DNA from: Scatosoma sp045577595
Lineage (GTDB): Bacteria > Bacillota > Clostridia > Christensenellales > Borkfalkiaceae
Direction of reading: 5' to 3'
DNA: 7,657 nt
Assembly: GCA_045577595.1 (NCBI GenBank)
Contig: JAZNIR010000066.1
Coordinates: 1-7,657, forward strand
Part shown: positions 1 through 5,229 of the stretch, one piece after another
How the letters are laid out: the number at the start of each line of letters is the position of its first letter
Numbering within the stretch: the stretch's first letter is position 1
The notes under the pieces: generated by a model
Seen by the model: only the letters and a program-made list of their open reading frames with translations
Databases searched by the model: none
What the model was told of the DNA's origin: nothing
Program-made: the position numbers and the translations under genes

Positions 1-305
1 AAGGACTTATGGAAGCGCGCGCGGTAGAGCAAACGGCGGTATTCGAAGCGGCGCAATACTTTGCGCGGATTGAAGGCATACTGCCCGCCCCCGAATCCAG
101 CCACGCCATCAAAGTAGCCATTGACGAAGCGAAAAAATGCAAGGAAACGGGCGAAACGAAAACCATCGTATTCGGCTTGACGGGCACGGGATATTTCGAT
201 ATGATGAGCTACGGCAAATACAACGACGGTAAAATGACCGATTATATCCCCACCGACGCGGAAATCGAAAAGGGCTTGGCGGGGCTTCCCAATCTTTCCC
301 TTTAA
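1..305 (+). CDS. trpB: TrpB-like (TrpB2) tryptophan synthase beta chain, C-terminal part
   Basis: The reading frame enters from the left edge (first full codon at base 3) and ends at TAA 303-305, so only about the last 100 residues are present; TrpB2 proteins are usually around 450 residues. The family condenses indole with L-serine to make tryptophan using pyridoxal phosphate, in the cytoplasm. Recognition rests on the C-terminal signature FARIEGILPAPESSHAI, then an IDEAKKCKETGE helix, the VFGLTGTGYFDM segment and a short acidic tail (DYIPTDAEIEKGL). This resembles the TrpB2 subgroup more than classical TrpB1. The ATG at 9 is internal, because the preceding codons GGA CTT continue the family alignment. 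PLP-binding residues lie outside the window. A strong terminator follows about 30 bases downstream, so this is the last gene of its unit. A related PLP enzyme is the only serious alternative. Confidence 0.85.
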   Translation, partial: GLMEARAVEQTAVFEAAQYFARIEGILPAPESSHAIKVAIDEAKKCKETGETKTIVFGLTGTGYFDMMSYGKYNDGKMTDYIPTDAEIEKGLAGLPNLSL

Positions 306-336
306 AATTTTTGTCGAAAAATAAATATTTATAGCG

Positions 337-374
337 AACACGCTTGCGGATAAACGCAAGCGTGTTTTTCTTTT
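337..374 (+). terminator. Rho-independent terminator after the TrpB-like gene
   Basis: A perfect 12-bp stem (AACACGCTTGCG at 337-348 with its complement at 355-366) closes a 6-base GATAAA loop. It runs directly into TTTCTTTT on the + strand. On the - strand the tract after the stem is weaker (CGCTATAAATATTT), so it mainly terminates the TrpB-like gene. Confidence 0.9.
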
Positions 375-599
375 CGTTTTATACCTGCCCCGCCCGTATG
401 CGGATAACCGCATATATTTTCCGCCCAAATCCCCCACCGCGCGCGCATTTTCCCGCCCGTCGGTTTTTGTCGAATAAACGGGCTTTTCGTAAAACTACGC
501 CGTATGCGCCCGCCCGCGTATGCGCCTGTCCCCACACGGGCGTATTCGACAAAACCCGAGCGTCGAATTTTGCCGTATGCGCAAACGGGCATTTAAAAA
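375..599. other. GC-rich intergenic region between converging genes, with short repeats
   Basis: No convincing gene lies between the TrpB-like stop and the amidohydrolase stop. Visible structure: a small hairpin TATGCGG/CCGCATA (397-403 and 408-414) followed by TATTTT, possibly a weak second + strand terminator; four copies of CGTATGCG (starting at 395, 501, 517 and 574); and a 12-bp inverted repeat TTTTGTCGAATA (465-476) with TATTCGACAAAA (543-554). The latter, with TTTTTGTCGAAAA at 308-320, gives three TGTCGAA motifs like the Spo0A box. No clear terminator for the minus-strand amidohydrolase was found here. Short overlapping reading frames have no ribosome binding sites and look accidental. 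Confidence 0.5.
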
Positions 600-1814
600 T
601 CAGCTTTCCAGCCACTTGATTGCGGTATAGGCAAGCACCCCCGCGCCAATCGGCAACGCCCGTTCGTCAAACGCCGTTTTCGGGTGATGCAACGGATAGG
701 TAAATCCGTCCTTATCGCTCCCCGCGCAAATAGACGGCATACACGACGGCACGGCGCGAGAGATATACGCAAAATCTTCACTTCCCCCGCTCCGTTTTTG
801 TACTTCTCCGCCTGCCAAATCCGCCGTAGAAATCACCGATTTTCCCCCCAATAATTCCTTACAAGCAACCGCCGTTATTCGACAAATTTCTTTATCGCTT
901 AAAAGGGACGGGCAACCCCCTTCAAACACCGTTTTTGCCTTGCCCCGAAAAGCGCGCGCAATCCCGCTCGCCACTTCCGCCAACCGTTTTTTGATAAACT
1001 CCCGCATCTCTTCGTCAAACGCCCGCAACGTGCCACAAAGCTCGGCATAATCGGAAATCGCGTTCCCCGCGCTCCCCGACGACATTTTTCCCACCGTCAA
1101 CACGGCGGGAATATTTGCGGAAATTTCCCGCGCAATCACCGTTTGTAATCCCGATAAAATATACCCCGCAATCACCGTTGCGTCCACGCCGTTTTGCGGA
1201 GCGGACGCGTGGCAACTCTTCCCCCGCACTTCGATTTTAAAATAATCGGCGGACGGCGCGCGCACCCCACGCTCGGGCACAATCACCCGCCCCACTTCCA
1301 ACGGTACGCCCGTCAACACGTGCAACGCCAACGCGCCACCCACGTTAGGATTTTCCAAACAACCGTTTTCTATTGCATTTCGCGCGCCTTGCAAAATTTC
1401 TTCGGCGGGTTGAAACAACAATTTCACTTCCCCGTTAAGTTCCTTTTCAAACGCCTTTAAAATCCCGCCCGCGCAAAGCAAAATCGCCGTATGCAAATCG
1501 TGTCCGCACGCGTGCATAGCCCCCGTTTTACAAGCAAACGACGCGCCCGTTTTCTCTTTGATTGGCAACGCGTCCATATCCGCGCGCAATAAAAAGGCTT
1601 TTTTGCCCTTACGCGCCTTACCCACGCACGCGACAATCCCCGCCTTTCCGCAGTCTTTCGGTTGAAAACCCATTTCCGTCAATCTTTGCCACACGTACTT
1701 TTTCGTTTTTACCAAATCAAACCCCACTTCGGCGTTTTGATGCAAAAACCGTCTATCTTGCACCGCCTTATCCCGCAACGCATTCGCCCGTTTCATTACT
1801 TCCTTACCCGTCAT
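600..1814 (-). CDS. M20 family metallopeptidase / N-acyl amino acid amidohydrolase
   Basis: A cytoplasmic hydrolase of 404 residues, the usual length for M20D enzymes (hippurate hydrolase, IAA-amino acid hydrolase, N-acetyl-diaminopimelate deacetylase type), which cleave N-acyl groups from amino acids. Visible features: the N-terminal RRFLHQNAEVGF motif (residues 21-32); LLRADMDALPI (75-85); metal-site motif MHACGHDLH with Cys103 and His105; catalytic Glu138/Glu139 in FQPAEE; His165 in ALHV; the lid or dimerisation segment GKSCHASAPQNGVDA (198-212); SEDFAY (345-350); and a late His pair at 376-377. Substrate cannot be told from sequence. The ATG at 1814 is chosen because AAAAGGGGG lies 9 bases upstream and the family's N-terminus fits; a longer frame to 1907 would begin inside the hairpin at 1890-1922. 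It stands alone, converging on the TrpB-like gene. Confidence 0.9.
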   Translation of the reverse strand: MTGKEVMKRANALRDKAVQDRRFLHQNAEVGFDLVKTKKYVWQRLTEMGFQPKDCGKAGIVACVGKARKGKKAFLLRADMDALPIKEKTGASFACKTGAMHACGHDLHTAILLCAGGILKAFEKELNGEVKLLFQPAEEILQGARNAIENGCLENPNVGGALALHVLTGVPLEVGRVIVPERGVRAPSADYFKIEVRGKSCHASAPQNGVDATVIAGYILSGLQTVIAREISANIPAVLTVGKMSSGSAGNAISDYAELCGTLRAFDEEMREFIKKRLAEVASGIARAFRGKAKTVFEGGCPSLLSDKEICRITAVACKELLGGKSVISTADLAGGEVQKRSGGSEDFAYISRAVPSCMPSICAGSDKDGFTYPLHHPKTAFDERALPIGAGVLAYTAIKWLES

Positions 1815-1889
1815 CACCGCGCACCCCCTTTTAATCACGGCAACAGTATGCGTAAACGCGCGCTTTTCATAACGCAAAAATAAACGAAA

Positions 1890-1922
1890 AAAGCGGTAAA
1901 ACCGCATTGGTTTTACCGCTTT
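1890..1922 (-). terminator. Rho-independent terminator of the SipW-type operon
   Basis: A perfect 14-bp stem (AAAGCGGTAAAACC at 1890-1903 with its complement at 1909-1922) has a 5-base loop. On the - strand it is followed by TTTTCGTTTATTTTTG, and it sits 23 bases past the stop of the large secreted protein. The + strand side is also T-rich, so it may work both ways. It separates the operon from the amidohydrolase gene. Confidence 0.9.
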
Positions 1923-1945
1923 GCTTTGCGTTTTGTTTTTATTTT

Positions 1946-3037
1946 TTAATATAGCGTGAAATTAAACGTGGTCGCGCCCGATAACGAGAAATAATATTTA
2001 GTATCCTTTCTCCCGTACCAAGTCAACCTTGTTACGCCGTTTTCCGTTACGGTTTGCGTTTGTATTTCCGCGCCCGTCGAATCGTACAATTTCAGTATCG
2101 CCGTCGCTTTCGACGTATTCACCGCAATCGTATAATTCTTCGACGTCGAAGGCGTATATTGATAATAAACCGTTTCTTTGGGCGAATGCACGATATGTTC
2201 CGTCGTCAAATATCCGTCCACCGACGGCACGCCCGCCGCAAGCGAATCCGCAGAAATCGTTTTATGTACGTGCGAATAAACGGCGTCGTCCAATCCCGTT
2301 CCGCGTTTTCCCGCCTCCCACGACGTCGCATCAAACGACGGCATTTGGCTGAGCAACGAGCCAGCCAAGTTATTGTCGTAGTAGGCAGACTTCGCATATC
2401 CTATTTCCGTTTCAGTGGCAGTCCAAGTCCCGTACAAATTAACAATCGTCGTACGGTAAATAATATAAATATATTCGCCGATAGGAACGCTCAAATCCGC
2501 TCGATTACTACCAACCGAATATCCGCCCTCCCCTAAATCTACCGAAGTGGTAAATAAATATTGTACGCTTTCCGATTCGTCCACGTCGTCTTTACCGTCG
2601 TTATTTTCGTCGGTAAACGGATTGGGGAAATACATCAAAAAGGTAACGTTTTGCGTATCGGTGTTAAACGTTTCACTCGTGCCCGCTTTATCCCAATAAT
2701 CCGTGCTCCCAAACGTATCTTTGGGCGCAGGTATGCCAAACAACGTGGTATTGTTTTTTCTCTCACGGATTTGCTTATTGATATACGAATTCGAGCCCGC
2801 ATTCAAACCGTCGACGCCCTTAATGATGTTTTCAATAAACGCTATATGGTTCGAACCGACCGTCGTCGGCAGTTCTTCCCCGCCAACCCATTCGAAATAC
2901 GAAATTTCCAAATTACTAACTTCTTCCGGCACGTCGCCTATCGCAAACGACCACGACGCATACACGCTCCCCACGCCGAAAAGCAAAGTGGCGCTCGAAA
3001 GCATAGCAACCGTTTTCATTAACGTCGCCTTTTTCAT
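1946..3037 (-). CDS. Large secreted protein with SipW-dependent-type signal peptide
   Basis: A 363-residue exported protein with no family recognised over its full length. Residues 1-27 form a signal peptide (basic MKKATLMK, hydrophobic 9-23, then SVYA before the likely cut), followed by SWSFAIGDV. That junction is shared with the 211-residue protein of the same operon and is typical of substrates of SipW-type peptidases. The middle part is rich in Asn, Thr, Tyr and Gly, and includes DENNDGKDDVDE (143-154), which looks like a calcium-binding loop of the dockerin or thrombospondin type-3 kind. Residues about 282-363 alternate polar and hydrophobic (YYQYTPSTSKNYTIAV ... AILKLYDSTGAEI) like a PPC-type beta-sandwich. 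The start has an excellent AGGAGG, 7 bases upstream, and lies 34 bases after the peptidase stop. A TasA-like structural or matrix role is inferred from gene order and signal type, not from similarity of the mature protein. Confidence 0.85.
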   Translation of the reverse strand: MKKATLMKTVAMLSSATLLFGVGSVYASWSFAIGDVPEEVSNLEISYFEWVGGEELPTTVGSNHIAFIENIIKGVDGLNAGSNSYINKQIRERKNNTTLFGIPAPKDTFGSTDYWDKAGTSETFNTDTQNVTFLMYFPNPFTDENNDGKDDVDESESVQYLFTTSVDLGEGGYSVGSNRADLSVPIGEYIYIIYRTTIVNLYGTWTATETEIGYAKSAYYDNNLAGSLLSQMPSFDATSWEAGKRGTGLDDAVYSHVHKTISADSLAAGVPSVDGYLTTEHIVHSPKETVYYQYTPSTSKNYTIAVNTSKATAILKLYDSTGAEIQTQTVTENGVTRLTWYGRKDTKYYFSLSGATTFNFTLY

Positions 3038-3071
3038 AACGCCACCTCCTTTTATATTTTATCTTTTATTT

Positions 3072-4070
3072 TTATTTAAGCCTTTTTTGATGCTCGTGCA
3101 ACAGCTTAAAATATTCGTCCGAATTGCCGAATTTATGCGGACAAGCCCGATTACAATCATTCGGCTGGCAGTCTTCGCACTTTGCGTAATTGCAGTACAC
3201 AGGCACGCCCACCAACAAAACCCCCGCGTTTTGTCCCGTCGTTTTCTTGGATTTTTGCCCGTCCAAATCGCCCGCTTTTCTTTGCGCCAACAGCACTTCC
3301 AAACGAGCCTTTCGCGCCTTTTCCACACGTTTTTCCAACACGGGAACGCCAATCATACAAACGAAAAACAACAACACGCACAACAAGCCCGCTGGCGATT
3401 GTAAAAACAATACGAAACTACCGACAAACGGCACGTGTTGGCCACGATAAATGGCTTTCATTTGGCTGTATTTTACGGGGAATCTGTCCGGCGTAGGCAC
3501 GGCGTCCCCTTGCAATAAAAACCATCTTTCCGTAGGGTGTTTGGGATTGCGCTCTTCAATCCCTACGATACGGTGGACCAGCAACACCCCGTCCACTTCG
3601 TACACGACGATATCGTACAGTTTCAAATCTTCTTCTTTGGGCAATTCGTGCGTAACGATTAAATCAAACGCCGAAATTTGATTACCCAAATCGTATTCCG
3701 TAAGATAGGTGTTTTCCTTGTTTTTGCTTTCCATAGAAGTAGTCGTAACGACTCTTACGCCCGTCCCCACGTTCTTACCACGCATTTCACACACTTTAAC
3801 CATAACGGAGAACGCAAAAATCACCAACACGACGACGCAAAGAATCGTGGATATAATCTTGCTAATTATATCCAAAAATTTCGATTCCCGCTTGCGTTGG
3901 GATTTTAAGTACTCTTCGTATATCGGCTGGTCTTCGTCTCCGTACCCGATTAAACGTATCGTCTTTCTCGTATACGCCCCGATTAACACGCAAAAAAATA
4001 CGGTTAAACTCACGAAAACAATCAGCGTGATTGTTAAAATATATAAATCGTATTTCGTCATTTTTTGCAA
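3072..4070 (-). CDS. sipW: SipW-like (ER-type) signal peptidase I, extended
   Basis: A membrane serine protease of family S26B, which removes signal peptides of exported proteins outside the membrane. Residues 9-33 and about 67-92 are membrane segments. The catalytic part, about 100-215, holds Ser112 in TTTSMES and His166 in VHRIVGI; a His rather than Lys general base is the mark of ER/SipW-type enzymes. LLQGDA (186-190) fits the conserved GD box. A third membrane segment lies near 217-244. It then adds a basic stretch and a tail with five Cys (293, 298, 301, 306, 310) and His312. At 332 residues it is much longer than B. subtilis SipW (about 190), because of the first membrane segment with its charged loop and the tail. 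The Pro usual after SME is Ser here. The start is TTG 4070 or, more plausibly, ATG 4061; neither has a clear ribosome binding site. It lies between its two probable substrates. Confidence 0.88.
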   Translation of the reverse strand: MQKMTKYDLYILTITLIVFVSLTVFFCVLIGAYTRKTIRLIGYGDEDQPIYEEYLKSQRKRESKFLDIISKIISTILCVVVLVIFAFSVMVKVCEMRGKNVGTGVRVVTTTSMESKNKENTYLTEYDLGNQISAFDLIVTHELPKEEDLKLYDIVVYEVDGVLLVHRIVGIEERNPKHPTERWFLLQGDAVPTPDRFPVKYSQMKAIYRGQHVPFVGSFVLFLQSPAGLLCVLLFFVCMIGVPVLEKRVEKARKARLEVLLAQRKAGDLDGQKSKKTTGQNAGVLLVGVPVYCNYAKCEDCQPNDCNRACPHKFGNSDEYFKLLHEHQKRLK

Positions 4071-4075
4071 AGGCT

Positions 4076-4109
4076 AAAAATCGGCACAAGCACAAACTTA
4101 TGCCGATTT
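4076..4109 (-). terminator. Intra-operon terminator / attenuator hairpin before the signal peptidase
   Basis: On the - strand AAATCGGCA (4109-4101) pairs perfectly with TGCCGATTT (4086-4078) over a 14-base loop, followed by two more T (five in a row) and then AGCC. It lies between the first secreted protein and the peptidase, ending a few bases before the peptidase start. The short T run suggests partial termination, which would make the first gene's transcript more abundant than the rest. Confidence 0.65.
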
Positions 4110-4127
4110 CCATTCTCTATGTATCTA

Positions 4128-4763
4128 TTAGTTGGAGGCAGGTGCTTCCGTTACGGAAATTACAACCGTTACGCTTTCCAATGCCGCGTTAAACGCGTCG
4201 TAATCCGCTTTAGTAGGCAAAGAAAGTGCTTTATCTTCAAAGAACGTAAAATATTCACTAAACACGTTAGCAGCAATCGTCCATTCCGCCGTAGACGAAT
4301 TCGTAAGGTCAAACGATTGACTCGTTACAACGTATTCCGTTGTGGTAACTTTATCCGCGTCTTCACCCGTAGAGACAGGCGTAGCATCCAAAGTATCTTT
4401 AATTTGAATAATATTATAATAATTGGTTCCGTCTACGCTATACGTACCGCTCGTTACGGTAATCGTCATTTGCATCGTTATCGACTGAATATCCGAGTTT
4501 ACCGAACGCGCGAACTCAATATACAAAGGATTGTATTGCATATCCGCGATAAAGTCGCTGTTTTTGTCGTCGACGATAATACGTCCGCCCGTTACGGAAA
4601 TCGTACCTTTAGGGCCCGAACTTCCTGTTACTTGCGAAAGCGCTACCACCGATTCGTGCTTTGTTTCCGCAACGTCGCCCGTCGCATACGCCCACGACGC
4701 GTACACACTGCCAATCGTTAAGCACATTGCCAAACTTGCCAATAAAGTTACTTTCTTTTTCAT
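4128..4763 (-). CDS. Small secreted protein with SipW-dependent-type signal peptide
   Basis: A 211-residue exported protein; the mature part is not recognised. The signal peptide has a basic start (MKKK), a hydrophobic stretch 5-18, and GSVYA before the likely cut at about residue 22, followed by SWAYATGDV. This junction nearly repeats that of the 363-residue protein. The mature part is rich in Ser, Thr, Val and Ile with alternating beta-strand patterns (GTISVTGGRIIVDD, ITMQMTITVTSGTYSV, VTVVISVTEA), contains no Cys, and ends without an anchor or sorting signal. This suits a beta-sandwich pilin- or fibre-like subunit. ATG 4763 has GGAGG 9 bases upstream, with a near-consensus promoter about 115 bases away. 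First in the operon and followed by the attenuator hairpin, it is probably the most abundant product. Its place matches tapA, but no TapA sequence similarity is evident. Confidence 0.83.
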   Translation of the reverse strand: MKKKVTLLASLAMCLTIGSVYASWAYATGDVAETKHESVVALSQVTGSSGPKGTISVTGGRIIVDDKNSDFIADMQYNPLYIEFARSVNSDIQSITMQMTITVTSGTYSVDGTNYYNIIQIKDTLDATPVSTGEDADKVTTTEYVVTSQSFDLTNSSTAEWTIAANVFSEYFTFFEDKALSLPTKADYDAFNAALESVTVVISVTEAPASN

Positions 4764-4817
4764 AGATATATCCCTCCGAGAATATAAATTTTTCTTCCCT
4801 TATAAATCTTTTTTAAC

Positions 4818-4854
4818 ACCGTCCCTCAACGGTATAAAGGGGCAATCCCCCTTT
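4818..4854 (-). promoter_or_regulatory. Structured 5' leader of the SipW-type operon
   Basis: Between the predicted transcription start (about 4872) and the first ATG are about 108 bases. They contain two adjacent hairpins on the - strand: AAAGGGG/CCCCTTT (4854-4848 with 4842-4836) and ACCGT/ACGGT (4833-4829 with 4822-4818). Neither is followed by a convincing T run, so they are not clear terminators. They could stabilise the mRNA or act as a regulatory leader. No known riboswitch was recognised. Confidence 0.4.
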
Positions 4855-4878
4855 TAAAAAATTTTTATGGTAATATAT

Positions 4879-4907
4879 AGTATATCACTTATTTTTTACG
4901 TTGTCAA
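4879..4907 (-). promoter_or_regulatory. Sigma-A-type promoter of the SipW-type operon
   Basis: On the - strand a perfect -35 box TTGACA (4907-4902) is followed after exactly 17 bases by TATACT (4884-4879), one mismatch from the -10 consensus. It lies 116 bases upstream of the first ATG. Nearby sequence is very AT-rich. Such a strong core promoter suggests high basal activity unless a repressor acts here; no operator was recognised. Confidence 0.8.
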
Positions 4908-4981
4908 TATTTTTTTACTATTTCAATTATTTATTTTCACAATAATATCCATCAAAAAAATCGTTTAATCCCGAAAGCGCC

Positions 4982-5026
4982 AAAAAAAGACCTTGTAAAG
5001 CGTAAAGTCCCACAAGGTCTTTTTTT
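4982..5026 (-). terminator. Strong terminator downstream of the recombinase
   Basis: A perfect 15-bp stem (AAAAAAAGACCTTGT at 4982-4996 with its complement at 5012-5026) closes a 15-base loop. The A and T tracts make it work in both directions. It is about 200 bases past the recombinase stop and insulates the SipW-type operon promoter from the element's transcription. The 74 bases between it and the promoter -35 box are AT-rich, with no feature seen. Confidence 0.85.
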
Positions 5027-5130
5027 ATTTTACTGTTTCACTTATCCTACAAAATCTTACTTTCTCGGATTTTTAATGTTCGCTTGTGCTCGTTATCTTT
5101 TGCCCTTAGCGACAAATTGCCCGTTTAATA

Positions 5131-5222
5131 TTAGGCTGTTATCACGATACTATTATCCATATATTTATCCGCCGTAGCGGTTGTATTCAGTTTTAATTTT
5201 TTTTAAGTTTTTCCCTTATCAT
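5131..5222 (-). other. Possible short ORF split by an A8 run, downstream of the recombinase
   Basis: On the - strand ATG (5222) begins MIREKLKK and reaches a stop at 5193-5195 after an A8 run (5205-5198 region). If the frame slips back one base at the run, it continues without a stop through LNTTATADKYMDNSIVITA to TAA at 5131-5133, giving about 30 residues. There is no good ribosome binding site before the ATG. A small hairpin CCGC/GCGG lies at 5169-5180. It could be a degraded gene, a sequencing error in the homopolymer, slippage, or chance. The rest of the gap 5027-5229 shows nothing else. Confidence 0.2.
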
Positions 5223-5229
5223 TCTTATG

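Noticed and set aside
344..619. Overlapping short frames on both strands in the convergent gap
   Set aside because: They cross the terminator and repeats, have no ribosome binding sites, and their composition follows the CG-rich words.
1815..1880. Possible promoter of the amidohydrolase (CATACT near 1845)
   Set aside because: No -35 box at acceptable spacing could be found.
1815..1907. N-terminal extension of the amidohydrolase back to 1907
   Set aside because: It would start inside the terminator hairpin, adds an Arg/Phe-rich stretch not found in the family, and the ATG at 1814 has a good ribosome binding site.
2703..3404. 233-codon open frame on the + strand
   Set aside because: It lies antisense across the well-supported large cargo and peptidase genes and has no ribosome binding site or recognisable domain.
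3862..4113. 83-codon frame on the - strand beginning before the peptidase
   Set aside because: It overlaps the attenuator hairpin and the peptidase in another frame, with no domain or membrane signal of its own.
4065..4721. 218-codon open frame on the + strand
   Set aside because: It is antisense to the small cargo gene, extremely Arg-rich as expected from the reverse reading, and lacks start signals.
4928..5041. Minus-strand open stretch through the terminator at 4982-5026 (reads ...KKDLVGLYALQ...)
   Set aside because: It has no start codon with a ribosome binding site and runs straight through a perfect 15-bp terminator; open frame most likely by chance.
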